A stretch of 64,000 bases of DNA from contig JAFREQ010000043.1 of assembly GCA_025331565.1 (NCBI GenBank), positions 6,920,676 to 6,984,675 of the forward strand. Direction: 5' to 3'. Each line of letters begins with the position of its first letter. The stretch's first letter is position 1. The notes beneath the pieces were generated by a model. It searched no databases. It was not told where the DNA came from and saw nothing but the letters and a program-made list of their open reading frames with translations. The position numbers were made by a program, and so were the translations under genes. This document shows, piece by piece, positions 38,577-51,386 of the stretch. This DNA comes from Holacanthus passer (Eukaryota; Chordata; Actinopteri; Pomacanthidae).

Positions 38577-39565
38577 ATGAAAATCCTAATTTTTGTAATG
38601 TGTATGTGCTTCTTTCTTCCTGTGCAGCCTGATGACATGGAACGCTGTAAGTAAATTAAACATTGCAATTCTGCTAACTTGATTTCCTCAGTCATAATAA
38701 TATTTGGAGTTTGACCGTCTAAGTGGCTGTGGTCTGTTGACTGTTGACTGACTTGTTTTTAACAGATGCCTATTGTGAGAGTTGCCTAACAGCAGCACAA
38801 GGTAGGGTGGATAACTTTTCTGCTTGCCTTACAGCAAGAAGCAATGGTTTGAAATGATAAACACTGAATTATCACCTATGATGCACGTTTGGAAGCAATG
38901 GTTTCTTGTAAACTGTGTTACTTGTTCCTCAGATGTAATTTCTTTAATGTTTAGAAAATAAATAAAACCATATGCATCCTGTCCTACAGAGATTGAGAAA
39001 GCCATGAATGAAGCCCCAGCTGAGAACAGAAAGACAGTAGTTGAGAAGCTCATCAGTGGGCATGTTTGTGAGAAACTGCTGTCCTACAAACATGACCATT
39101 TCTCTCAGGACAAAATGACATCCTCCTGCAGACACTTGTTGGGTAAGATCAGATGAAATGACATTGGATTTGCATATTTTTTACACTCCAATTAATGTGT
39201 TTTTTTTATCTCTATACAGAGTCTCATTATGACCAATTTCACGAAGCTTTGGTGAATAAAGAACCAAAGCATCTGCATATAATCCTGTGTTATGAGCAGT
39301 CAACAGCATGTGTAGGGGTGAAACGCCAGTCTTTTGAGGTAGGCTGTGGGTATAATTGTGAAACTATGAACATTAATATCCATCTAATAAAAACTAAATT
39401 CATCTTATGAAAGCTAACATTGTTTCACTTTTGTGATAGGACTCCAAAAAAAACACCTTTACAGAAAGTGACATTGAAGCTCTACTTCAGACCAACAAGG
39501 AAAATGTGCGCATTGCTCGACCTATACGTTCCCGTTCACCTGTGCACTCAAGAGATGAGTTGTGA
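38577..39565 (+). CDS. small ER-resident saposin/canopy-like protein with RDEL tail
   Basis: Coding exons are 38577-38646, 38766-38801, 38990-39142, 39220-39338 and 39440-39565. They total 504 nt, or 167 aa, all in phase with GT-AG introns. The protein starts MKILIFVMCMCFFLPVQP, a typical signal peptide. The mature part has six cysteines: C-x2-C early (YCESC), one in GHVCEKL, one in SSCRHLL, and a C-x6-C pair (LCYEQSTAC). This spacing resembles the saposin-like fold of CNPY (canopy) and MZB1/pERp1 proteins, which also end in KDEL-type signals. The C-terminus here is SRDEL, an ER-retrieval variant. The CxxC could be redox-active, as proposed for MZB1. I cannot name the orthologue. The C-terminal 40 residues are basic (RIARPIRSRS) and do not look like canopy proteins. 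Orthology is inference; the gene model itself is strong. Confidence 0.75.
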
Positions 39566-39637
39566 AAGCAACAATGCCATTTTGCTTGTGTGTGTGACGG
39601 CTTGTTGTCATGATACAGTGTCTTTGAGTGTTACTAT

Positions 39638-39643
39638 AATAAA
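39638..39643 (+). terminator. polyadenylation signal AATAAA
   Basis: It lies about 73 nt past the TGA of the RDEL gene, so the 3'UTR would be very short. Confidence 0.7.
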
Positions 39644-40950
39644 CATACCATTGAAAAATGTTGTCCTTAGCTGTACCTTTTTGAATACACTATGTGTCTG
39701 AGCATATATATTGATATAGGCACAACACATGGCGGGAGTAACTTGACAGAAAGCTCTTGGACTGAATGAAAAAAGTGTTTCACGTGACCATATAATATTA
39801 ACATAACAAAGATTTAAAAATTAGATTTTGAGCCCTTCTACAATAGAGTGCCACAAAATTGCATAATAATACAGGACTCCAATTTGTTGACAAGATTTCA
39901 TAACATTGATGGAACAGCAAATACCTCAAGTACCCTGGACAGCTCCCTCATCCCTGGTGGTCCCAGGAATGTCCCATTGGAAGAGCATCTTCTAAAACGA
40001 GTCACCTGGGCTGAACAGGAAAGCAGGTAAATGCTGCTGACTGTGAGCTCATCTTCTTATAGTCTGGAACCATCAACACAGCCGAACACGATGTTAGTTT
40101 TCAGTCAACCAGTCCCTGTGGTCCAGATGCTTCAAACAAATGCAGACACATTGTATGCCCAAGTATTGGTATATAGTATGAAATGAAAAAAGAATAAATA
40201 TGGATCCATGTCATCTTAAGAAATATACACAATAAACAGCTCTCCAACAGCTTGAAAATGTCTCACAAGTGTGAAAAAGAAATCACTGTGCATTAATTAA
40301 CCCAAACACAGACATAAACATTTAGTGCATTCATCATACTGGATTTGCAAAGAAGAAAATATGATCATAAATGCATTAAAGTGATGTTGCTGCTTTATAA
40401 AATAGATCAATATGGCTGGTGTTTCTACCTGCACAATGTTTAGATGATGACAATCCCTAAGCTGCATCATTACCCAGGCAAAGTGTGCAACTTCCCTAGG
40501 GCTCCAGATCCCAAAGAGCCAGGTTGGGCCTGAGGCATTTTTGTGGAAGTTGTTATGGTCCTGTCATTAGTTTTTTCTTTTTGTTTGTGAATTTTGGAAT
40601 CAGCACCACTATGTATATGAACTGGCACAGGGGCCTGAAGGTGCACCTAAGAGGGGTCTTATGTCAAAATCTAAATTTAAGAACAATATTTCAGTTGAGG
40701 GTGTGCATTCAAAGAACAAATTCCTGAATTAATGTGTGCAAAATGTGCAAAGCTGCAAAATGTCTAGAGCAAAAATAGTGTCCAGAATGCACAGAAAGGA
40801 GGAAGAACAGGGAGTTAATAAGAACCAATCAGCTCATTTGCCCCTGCAGATCAACCCTATGAGGAACAACAGGATGTGTCACAAATGAGATTTTGAAATG
40901 CAAATGATCAAATAGCTCTTAGACAAATATCTGTCTCCATTTTCCCCCCG
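39644..40950. other. intergenic between the RDEL gene and ccp110
   Basis: AT-rich, with no supported exon. An open frame at 39848-40030 ends near a donor-like AG/GTAAAT but has no partner exon. Confidence 0.5.
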
Positions 40951-40959
40951 TGCTGCAGG

Positions 40960-41133
40960 TGGGAGGCGCTGTTGGAGCCCGGAAGAGTTGAACGTGGTGA
41001 TGATGGACGAACCGAGAGGAGAAACCTAAGATTCATGTGGTCACTTTGTTATTTTTACAGCCACATTTGTGCCTCTCTAACGGCCACCGTCGGGAGGAAG
41101 GACAGGTCATATCGCCTTTTCTCCATCGTGAAG
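40960..41133 (+). promoter_or_regulatory. candidate ccp110 non-coding first exon
   Basis: A GC-richer block ends at a strong donor (AAG followed by GTAAGAC after 41133), about 0.8 kb before the coding exon, whose acceptor cattcag lies at 41914. The 5' end is approximate. It contains a 60-codon open frame that probably is not translated. Confidence 0.55.
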
Positions 41134-41939
41134 GTAAGACATGTATATTTATAATAGTATATATGCAATAATGGACCGGTGTATCGTTATCAGCTGTTAT
41201 TCTGCGAGGACACATCTGTACTGAAACGACTGTGTGGCTCCAAAAGATGCAGTGAAATCCTGCAGATTATTAGATTATACCTTCAAAAGTGATGGTGTCA
41301 GGCTTGCTTTGTAATAGCTGGATGCAAAAATAAACCCCACCTTTGCTGTGCATGAATCAGTGTGAGGTAGCTGCTATAATAAAGCGACTGAAGACCTTGA
41401 ATTGGAAACCTAATGGAGGGATGTTGATTTCAAAAGAGGAGATCTACAGTGTGAATGAGTGACACTGATTGCAAAGATGTTTTAATTGACATTGTGTTTT
41501 AAAACCGCCCATGCAGCTGCTCAGGCAAACGCCCTGTGTTACACTATCTGCCTATGAAGGGGGTCTGTACCATCCATTTGCTGACAGACATTTCAGAAAA
41601 TAGAAGCTGTATTGATTGGACACATGCACATCCATGAGACACAGAAATGGAAACCAGCCACCAGCAAGGTCTGATAGAAAGGAATGGCAGGAATGTGATG
41701 AGTGTGATAAACCTCTCAGAGCAGACAGACCCTCTTTTGTTACAGGCTGCTCAACAACTTATGAGCCCTGATGGTTTCCTCCAGTGATCCACACCCAAAT
41801 GCAGTCCAAAGCTCACATGTCCCACCCACTTGTGGACATCTATCTAATTTCCACGCTCTCCGTTTAATTTAACAGCTGGCTGACGAGGCTACATGGTGTG
41901 TGTTTCCCATTCAGACTGTGGGTGTGTGGGTGTCCAGAG

Positions 41940-44900
41940 ATGGAAAGCTATGAGGAGTTCTGTCTGCGGAGTCTGGCCATACTGCAGGAAGGGGGGGCGT
42001 TCAAGAAGAAGACATGCAAGCCGCTGTGGTCCCTGAAGGCTCGCTCTGTCATCCGCTTCCATGGAAGAGCTGTGCTTTCGCCTCTGGTAAGGAAGAAATA
42101 AACAGACATGAGAAATTGTCCTGAGGGGATGACACAAAATGGAGCAGGGGCAATTAAAGTTTCTAAAGTTTCTTCCGCAGAAGTAGATGTTTTTAAGAGG
42201 TTTGCTTGGTATCCAGAAAAAGTAATTTGTTGCTCCGAAGCTGGCTCTGCTTTTTAATGACACGTGTTTGGTTGGTTTCCAGAGAGTCTCTCTAACTGTG
42301 TGTTTGTATCTCTATGATGCATGGTAACAGAAAGCATTGCTTACACTTCAGAGTCACAATGAGAAGGAAGTCATGACACATGTTTCAGGCATAAAACACA
42401 GATATTGACAGAGAGATATATAATCACACAGTTTAAATTAAGTCAAAGGTAACATTTAGGGAAAAACGCTTATTTCCTTTTGAGACCTACATGATATATC
42501 TAAATCACGTGGGCTGACTAGTCCCAGTTAGATCAGCAGTTGGCCTGGGAAAGAGAGAGGATGTAATTGATGACGAGGAACACCAAGGCTGTTTGATGTC
42601 AGTCAGGAGAATCCATCTGCTGGTGACTGCTGACAAAACCAGTTTTCAGGCGTAGCCACATGATGGAGCGGCCAATGTGAGGCTGGGGATTATTGAGGAT
42701 TTCTGTTCCACTCAAACAAAGGAGGCACAAACATAAAGTGGAAGAAGAGTGATTGTGCTATGAGTAATAACTGAAAATAAATCACAATCAAGCCTCATAA
42801 AATATACTTTGTGTATTGGAAACCTTGTAATAACAAGTACTTGAATAATCTTTTCTCATGTGTTAGTGCTTGAGTCTGTTCAAGTAGACAGCTGCATCAA
42901 GTGTAGCTCAAGAAGTATCAGTGTAAAAAATGTTCTTTTTTCAGCTGAGCGCAGAGCAGCGCAGTGAGATGTGCGACCACAAACGGAGGGCGGTTCAGCT
43001 GGAGGTGGACAGGCAGAACCAGCAGAGGAACAACCTTTTGTCTCGGGTTCAGGACAAACGGGACCAAGCTCAGGTCAGTAGCACACTATGGTCCTGGTCA
43101 CAGGCCTGGCTGTGGTCTGGATCAGGATCCAGCGGTGAAAGGAATATAAGATGTTCTGTAAGATTAATGTGTTATTGGATACTATTATAGTGTGAATTGA
43201 GTAGGTGAAAGTAAATAGCAAAATCAAATGTCACTTTATTTGGATCTTTTCGTAAACATGCATCAGCAAAATTTTCAAATATGCCCGCATGTGAAATGGG
43301 TCTGTGTGTCAGTCCCACAATATAGCACAAAAACTGAATTACAGTCTGGCCTAGAATCTCTTGTGGCATTTGCAGACTCGAATACAGTTTGTCTGACTGT
43401 CTCTGGCAGGCTGTGCTATTTTTACCGGATGATGGGTGGCTTTTTTTGTCAACTCAATATCCAAAGCAAACTCAAATCAGTTCTAGTTATGAAATTTCTG
43501 CTCAGTTATCATCTGGTTGTTACTGCTGCCTCTGTAATGTGTTTGTACCATAACTAAAATGACGCATATGTATTTTTACTGAAAAACCAACATCAAAAAT
43601 CAAGACTGAGCTATTAATTAATAAAATAATTATCAAGTATGTGATGATGAAATAGCATGTAACATTAGCATTTTTCATGTTTGAAGTGATAAGGCTAGGG
43701 CCAGATACAAATTGAGTTATTCTAAAGTTGGAATTCTGATAACATACCCTTTTTAATTTTGTATGTCACTGATGAATTAAGTGCTTTAAAACAATTCAGG
43801 TTTGGATAAATAAAATGAAAAATAGAAAATAAAATGCCATCAGCTGGTAGTTCTTGATTATCACTTTTGATTTTAGCAATTATTTGATGATTGGTCATCG
43901 TTACTTATCATCTCTGCACAGGTACATAAAGTACCAAGTGAAGAAGTTGAAAAGCTGCCAGCTTGTAAATCTGCAACAGTCAGTGGTTACACTCTGGTCA
44001 CAGACTCTCCTGGACTTCCCAGAGACCCTGGATTTGGGCTTCAGACCAATGATCAGCCTGTCACTCCGTGCTCTGAGACCCCCATCCTCAATGGCTACAA
44101 GGCAGTGGAGGAAGTGATGGTGGAGAAGGAGGAGAAGAGTGAGGATGAAGAAGAGGAGGAGGAGGAGGACATGAGTTTGGACAGCCTTCTGAAGAGATCA
44201 AGGGAGTATGTGAAGAGAGAGCAGAGTCAGCAGGGGTCAAAAGTTGTCCACACAGTCGCCAGGACTCCCCCGCCTGAGACTGCCTCTGACAAGGAGAACA
44301 AGAGCTGCAGTCCCATGGGGAACACAGGCGTTGAGTTTGGATTCAGTCTGCACCATAGCCCTGTAGGCCCACCTCAGACCCACATCCACCATCAAACTCT
44401 GTATGACTCCAGTCCCCAACAGTCTGGCTGCCTCTCACCTGGTCTACCTGACCGGTATACTCGTCTTCCCAGTCCGGAGTCCAGCATTAGTCCCCGTCCA
44501 CAGAAACGAAGACCACGACCAGTTTCTACTGGGAACATCCTTATTTCCTTTCCCATCGGCCCAGCAGACCTTATCCCTCGAAGCCCAGTAAGGTCAGGGG
44601 AAGGTGCAGGCTTGGCAGATTGGGGAGAAGCTCTCTCAGGGGCCACAAAGTCCTCTGATCACTGGGGCCCAGTGGGGAGTGAAGGTGGGGCCAGTGTTAG
44701 CAGGAGTAGCAATCGTCGATCCAGCCACTGTGGTAGCAGTCCAGTGCAGGAGGCCTGTAGCCCCGTTAGTGCCTCAGGTCCCAGCCCGAAGGGACACCAC
44801 GACCATCTGGTTGCAGGATTTCGCCGGCGCTGCCAGACCCTGGACAGCCAGCTGCATAGCTACCACTCTGGAGTTGAGCACATAGACCGTAGCCAGGAAA

Positions 44901-47900
44901 GGGTTCCTCGCTTCATGGCAGGAGTTACATGGAAGGCTCCAAGTTGGCGCACCCCTGCAGCTCCCATAAACCAATCGTATGAGGTAGATAATCCCTCGCC
45001 ATCTCTGCTGAGGCCCCGCATGACTCCGGACTTGGCTCAGACCACAGTCAGGATGGAGCCTGATGACCCACAGGGGACAAACAATGGAAAGATCACACCA
45101 ACTGTCTTCAGACATGCAGCTGAGGCACAGGCCAGCAAGACAGGTGAGTGTCTCTTGAACACTTCCTGTAATGCATGCTGTATTCACTAAAATCTACAGT
45201 TAAACAATGTCCATTTCATCCATTGAAATAACTGTTTCTCCAATTGTAGCTTTTAGGTTAAATATAAAGTTAAGTGATAAAGGATAAAAGATCAGTGATT
45301 TTATGTGTATTTATTTGTGCACATCAACAGAGGAGACCCAGAGGCGGGCGCAGGCTCTGGAGGACATGCAAAGGCGTCTGGAGGAGGAGCATGCCTTGCA
45401 GATGTCGTTACTCCTGGCTGAGCAGGAGAAAGAGCAACAGTGCCTCTCTCTGGTCAGCATGTGGAATCACACATAATCTATTCCAAATAGAAGTATATAA
45501 CAAAAATGTATTAGTTGCACTTTATTTTATCAGTTATTTATCTACTAAAATTACTTTGTTGTTTATTTGAAATGGAGAAGTGTGAATTTATGCTCTTTTG
45601 CTTAAGGTTGAGTACTGAAGTGTGTATGTGTGTGATGCATGTGTTTAGGAGCTCGAGGAGACAGAGAGGAGACTGAAGGAGCAGGGCTGTGCCCGGCGTT
45701 TGAGTGGGGATGCTTGCAGGTGGAGTTGTAGGTCTGTGAGTGACACCTGTCCTGTTATGAGCCCCTCCTGCCCAGGATTGAGCCCTGCCCACACGCCATC
45801 TGAGCGCTCACCTGGTCACAGCTTAGGTACCACGTCACTATGCTCACTTTTGACCGTGTTGGAGTGCTTTTTTTTTGTATTTTTTAAAAACCTCAAACAT
45901 ACCACTGGAGCTTTCTATCCATACATTTTAAGCTATATTTGTATTTACACAAAGCATCTGTTTCTTTCTCCAGGTTTTCCCAGTCCTGTAAGTTCCAGTG
46001 TGTCCTCTCCCTCTGTCCAGCCCCCTGTCTATCTGTGGGGGCCCACATGGGTAACTAGTAAACCTAGAGCGAGGCTAAGCCTGGTGCGTATGTAGAAATA
46101 GACAAGAGGGTGTGCGTGACTGTGTGTGTTTATACAACAGATAGTATTCTCAAACCCTCTCAAAAGATGTTCCCATCTTTACATCACTATCTTCCTGCAT
46201 TTTGTGTTGTGTTCTCCAGGTTCTGACGGCAGAGCAGCAGAGAGCATTCTGTCGAATTGGTGCCATCATCCGTGGCTTCCTCATTCGCAGGCTGCTCAAA
46301 ACCGAGAAGGTCAAACACCTGCGCCAGACCATCGTGGTGAGATTACACTCTCACATACACACAAAACACACACAATAAAAAATATGCATTCAGTCGAAAA
46401 ACACTGATGTGAGTGTAATAAGAGTTAGTTAATGAATTAATCATCATGTTAGTGACTGGGGAAATAACTGTTCGTTTATACATGTGTGCTTAGGATACAC
46501 AGGAGTTCATCCATTCATTCCAGACTGAAGCTGCACAGAAGAGAGTCACCTACTCTGCACAAGATCGCTCCCTGCAGGAGAGAGTTCGAGCCCAGGTATG
46601 AATGTGTAGTTACTGTCTATAGACAGCAGAGGATGATCTTACTTTATTTTTACGTGTGCATCTTTTGTCCCTCAGTTGCGTGCAGCCCTTTATGACATCC
46701 ACGACATCTTCTTTGAAATGCCTCTGGGGGATCGATTAGCATTGCTGCAGCAGGACAGGGAGCTCCGAGCCGAGAGGAAGCTACGAGACATGGTAACCTG
46801 AAAGTACAGGCCAGTAATCAATCACGTAGCCACATTTAACGACAAGAAGGTGACGTGTTGCTCTTCTTTTAAAAGGAAGACCTGAAAGGAAATTCCAGAC
46901 ATCTTGTTATTGTTATGTGATATGTAATGTTTTTTTTCTTCCAGCACAGCTACAACTTTTAAGATGAATGATAACATGTCTACCTGCTGATAACTGTTGG
47001 CAAAAATCTTATCAACAATCTGTATTTACGATCCCAATTTCAAAAAAGTTGGGACACAAAACATAAATAAAACAGAATTTGACAATTTGCCAACGGTTTT
47101 TGACATATACTCAAACAACAATATAATTACAGTTTAACCTCATCAGCCTCATTGATTATTGTAAATATTTGCTTGTTCTGAATTTGATAGCAGCAACACA
47201 TTTTAAACAAGTTGGGTAAGGAGCAACAAAAGACTGTGAAAGTTGTGAACTGATCCAAAAACACCTGTTTGGATCCTTCCACAGGTAAACAGGTTCATTG
47301 GTAACACATGATTGTATAAAGGAGATTACTACATGGACTCAGAAACACTTCATAAAAATGTTGTCAGTGAACTCAATTCATTTGCAAATGGTTGCATTCT
47401 GTTTTTAATTTATGTTTCATCCAGAATCCCGACTCTTTTGGAATCAGGGTTGTATATAGCGCCTTCATTACCACATTTACAAAGTGACTTACAGTGAAGC
47501 TTATAATAACAGTTTTGTGGCAGCCTTATAACACACTTTATCTTATGCTGTCAGTGTTAGTCCTTCTATCATAAACTATGTTCTTTACTGACTGTGTCAA
47601 ACGTGCAGGAGAAAGCCAAATGCCCCAAGGAGAGAGTGATTCTGTCTGCTGCCACACAGAGGTCTCTGGACAGGAAAAAGAGGTAATATGGGGAAGAGGA
47701 ACACGGCCTTACTGGTTTTAGATGTCAGTGTTTTTGATGGTGAGATCCAGTGAATCAGCAGTTTTTTTTATTGTATGTGTTTTTCTTAAGGATTGGTGAA
47801 TCCCCAGCACAGACTAGGAAGATGCAGCAGAAGCCAAAGAGCCCCACTACTGGCAGGTGCCAAACACACCATGTTGATGGTCTTTATATGTTTGTGTGGT

Positions 47901-48328
47901 TTCATATAGTGTACTGTATTTTACTTTTTTTTTTCTTTCTCAGAGTCCTGAAGCCAAGCCAAGGCCAAAATTCTCCTGTCCCAGGCCAGCTGAACCGCCA
48001 GGGGTGAGTTTATACTTCTACTTGTTTCATCATGCTTGACTTTTGGCCCCTTATCTTATAACTGCAAAGGGCCTTATGTCGCTATCATAAACCACAAACT
48101 GCCAGACTGCCATTGCCACTAACATTTATTTGAAGAGACATGATTAACAATGCCAAAAAATTTCTTACGCTGTATTTCAAACATCTCGCTAAATGCAACA
48201 GCGTACATAAATGTATCGATTTCACCGTATGACAGTGGCTGTTTCCTCTCAGGAGCTGGTACAGAAGAACCCCAGAGGAGAGAGTGAGGCGCTCAGACAG
48301 CCTGAAGAAGCAGCACTCTCTGGGTTAA
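41940..48328 (+). CDS. ccp110: centriolar coiled-coil protein of 110 kDa (CP110)
   Basis: Coding exons: 41940-42086, 42945-43073, 43922-45143, 45331-45452, 45649-45826, 45974-46083, 46220-46336, 46494-46595, 46676-46792, 47609-47682, 47791-47856, 47944-48003 and 48253-48328. They total 2520 nt, or 839 aa, fully in phase. CP110 caps the distal end of centrioles, limits centriole length and blocks ciliogenesis until it is removed. Matching blocks in family order: MESYEEFCLRSLAILQE (start), VIRFHGRAVLSPL, SLLKRSREYVKREQS, RLPSPESSISP with basic KRRPRP (CDK/cyclin-type sites), a coiled coil (MQRRLEEEHALQMSLLLAEQ), PPVYLWGP, an IQ-like helix (GAIIRGFLIRRLLKTEKVKH) in the centrin/calmodulin-binding region, DIHDIFFEM, ILSAATQRSLDRKK and VLKPSQGQNSPV. 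It is about 170 aa shorter than human CP110, mainly in the low-conservation middle encoded by the large exon, which also has a Glu-rich run near 44130-44170. Confidence 0.96.
42510..42918 (-). repeat. long inverted repeat, right arm, in ccp110 intron 2
   Basis: This is the reverse-complement partner of 37691-38088. It ends only about 25 bp before ccp110 coding exon 3 (42945). Confidence 0.9.
47027..47454. repeat. MITE with about 27-bp imperfect terminal inverted repeats
   Basis: The left end tacgatcccaatttcaaaa faces the right end ttttggaatcagggttgta. Internal sequence 'cataaataaaacagaatttg' is mirrored near the other end by 'gcattctgtttttaatttat'. It is the same family as the fragment at 8576-8652 and lies in a ccp110 intron between 46792 and 47609. 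The target duplication is not clear. Confidence 0.75.
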
Positions 48329-49271
48329 CAGGCGACTCAACGTCCTCTGACGTGTGAACTTGAATTTTTAGTCTTTGAATACAAACCTTGCACCACTGAA
48401 ACTCCAGTCAGCGCTGCTAATAGTATGATTGTCTTTCATCTACTGTACCTTCTGAAGTTCAAATGATTGTATTCACTACCACACTTTAGCTCATCGATAT
48501 ACACCATCGCAATGCCATTGTTTTTGACTGCTGTAGCTTGCTAAAATGGTTATTAGTAGCAACAACTGATTGTCATACATGCACAAAACTCACAAGTAGC
48601 TTGATGTGGAGTAGTTGACTAGGTAGGCTCATTTTTTGAATGAGTATCTGTACTAAAGTGCAAGCTAGAAGAAGGTCAGAGTAAATGGAAATCTTTTTTT
48701 TTTATCTGTGCCTTTGCTATCTTTGCTGTTTTAGCATGCATGCATGTCATAAACATTTAGTGCTGTGAGTGAATTTACAACCATCTATTTCATGTTGACA
48801 GTCCCATAATGTAGTTGCCATAACAATAGTATTCATGTTTGTTTTTGCTTCAAGGGCTTTGAGTACCTGTTTGTGCTTTATTTCTTTATTAAATGGTGCT
48901 GAGTTTACAGTACTCTGAGACATTTCAGTGTGTTTCAACATTTGGCTTAAATCAATGCCAAGTGAAAAAAAACTCTAAGTATTTGTTTACTGGCAACACT
49001 GCTACACAACACTGGCACGCTGTTACATTAATGTAGCTTGACTTAACAGGAGATGCACAGCAGACACTCAGTGTGAAGTTTTCTCTAGAAAAAAGAGTAT
49101 TTATGTGAACATCTGTTCTAACCACATGTTAATGAATTGGCACATCAACTTGTTCACTGCGATACCACATTGACCTTATACTTCCGTGTCTGTAGTACTC
49201 AGTGTGTTAATGTTGTTTGCTTTTTTTTAATTTAAAATGCCAAATTGTCATTTTTGTATGATCACAATAAA
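48329..49271 (+). other. ccp110 3'UTR
   Basis: The sequence runs from the stop codon to the AATAAA at 49266-49271 and shows no other features. Confidence 0.7.
49266..49271 (+). terminator. ccp110 polyadenylation signal AATAAA
   Basis: The motif aataaattctgaaat follows an AT-rich 3'UTR and is the first strong signal after the stop codon. Confidence 0.65.
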
Positions 49272-51386
49272 TTCTGAAATTATTTGAATTTTTTGGGCTG
49301 ATTCATGATTCATGGTAAAATGGAAAGATATTTACAGCGAAACTCACTTGACTGTCACAGTGCTACAAGCCACATTTCTGCCCTGTCCTGTCTATGTTCT
49401 CCCTGGTACATAAGATATACCTTTATGCGTCCCACAGTGGAGAAATTTACAATTTACTGTTTTAGTTCTATGTTCTGGTCCCAGTACTTTTCCACTCACT
49501 ATGCCACTCCCACCTCATCGTTCCTGGCTGCAGCCCATGACCAATTAACTCTGTGTTGAAGCCACTCCTTTACACTCACCAGCTGCCAGATTGTTCTCTC
49601 GTTTGTGTCAAATTCTCCATAGACCACACTGGATTAATTCTCTGTTGCCTTTTTTTGATCTACCTGCCCTGTGGTTTCCTGGGTTTTGCCTGCGCCTTCT
49701 GTTCCCTTCCTGTTCATTCTTTGCATTCATAGTTTCTGTCTGCCTGTTACTGTGGCTTTTTGTGTTGCCGTGAGTTGGTATATTCCCTCCTGTTGAGTGG
49801 ATCCTTGTAAACAAAGCTCATTATCGAATATCTCCGGTTTGTGTGTGATGCAATTGGGTCAAACCACATCCTGTGACATTGACCCAAAATGACAACTGAA
49901 GATCTCATGATGCAGTGCTGTTGACATTAATATAACTTAATATTACCTTTGGGCCTTTAACACACATGAATCCACATTAAACTAGTTTTGTCCTATTTAC
50001 TTTCAGTTGGTGATGTTCATGTGGTTTCATACAGGGATTCTAGAAGATATTGTTTTTCATTTTATTTTGACCAATGTTTAAGTCTCAAAGCCACCTACAC
50101 ACAGCACACACAATGAGACTCTAATAACAATGTTATACAGGTAACAGGATACACATTGCAATGAAGAGCACTTGCAGTCTGCACTTTTTTACTGACACAA
50201 ATCTACATTTTCAGTGTATTTAAATTCCAAAAGACACATCTGAAGATCATATGGAGTAGGCATCATCAGCACATGATATATGAGGCAATATGGCCCTCTT
50301 CACTAGATAAAGGTAGACAGGATTTATCCATAGTGCTTTCAGTACAGTAATAGTGACTTTAATCATGATACAGCTGAACCACAGAGTCATAGAAAATCAG
50401 ACATACAAGTATTTTTGCATTGTTGTTGAAGTCAACTTAATGCATAACTGTTGACAAAGTCATTTCAAACAATGTAGTTTCATTTGGAAATACAATCAAG
50501 ACATACTACCTAGTGAACCTAATAGGTCAGAAGTCATCTCAGATAAAGAAATCTAAGATTGTTTGACCAAAGCTTCTAAAAATGTTTCATAGCTATACAC
50601 TTTTTACATACAGTCATTGAAAGAAAATACATCCTAACACGCTAAAGGTTATGCATAGATGACCATATAGATCACAAAAATGACCCAAAACTGGTAGAAT
50701 TAAGTTAATAAAATGTTTAAGTTGACGTTTTTCCAAGAGGAGGAGCGCCCAGTAAAAACGCAAAGCTGTCATTGTTTCTAAGGACAAGAATAAACTTTGG
50801 ACATCAGTTGGTTGATAAATATTACAGTTACAAAAGTGCTCTTGAATTATTTTCTATGATGGCCCATAACTGATCGTTCGTTCAGTTCGTATACTGGCTG
50901 TTAAAGACTGTTGCTGTCATCAGGTTAGCAGTGGTGTACAGCAATGACTGACATGCATGCTCCATCCAGTAAATGTAATTTTGTTGTCACTAGAGACTTT
51001 GAACTTAGATGTCTAGCTAATATTTATAATCAGTTATGAACATATATGTTATTTGGCATTCACTGTAATAAACTATTCCACTCATTGCATTCTTAGCACT
51101 TCACCACCATTGCCATACAAACAGTTAAGCATAATCACACATCAAAGACAATGCCCAAGAGCCAGTAGTCCATAGTTTTAGACCTTCCTGCAACTCACTT
51201 GCTGGCATGTGGTTGGTAAAACAACAGAAACACTGTCAGGTTGTAGAAGATATTTTTACAAGCTGATGGCAAGGTACCAACTTATGCAGTTACAGATTGC
51301 AATTTTCTGTCACTATAAACATCCGAGCATCGTGTCAAAAAGGTTTCCGGCCCTGCTGCTGTGAGCATTTTAGCTCTGCAGTGACT
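49272..51386. other. intergenic, includes 3' flank of the transposase gene
   Basis: A LINE-tail fragment (gatatacctttatgcgtccc) lies at about 49407-49455. Its reverse complement recurs at 57660-57735. The remainder is AT-rich with no open frame worth calling. Confidence 0.5.

Noticed and set aside
39848..40030. 60-codon frame ending at a donor-like site (VPLEEHLLKRVTWAEQES)
   Set aside because: The C-terminal half looks protein-like, but no acceptor or partner exon fits and I know no family. It may be a repeat-derived relic.
40972..41154. 60-codon frame in the ccp110 first exon
   Set aside because: Reads through the donor at 41133 and does not join the ccp110 frame; best seen as 5'UTR.
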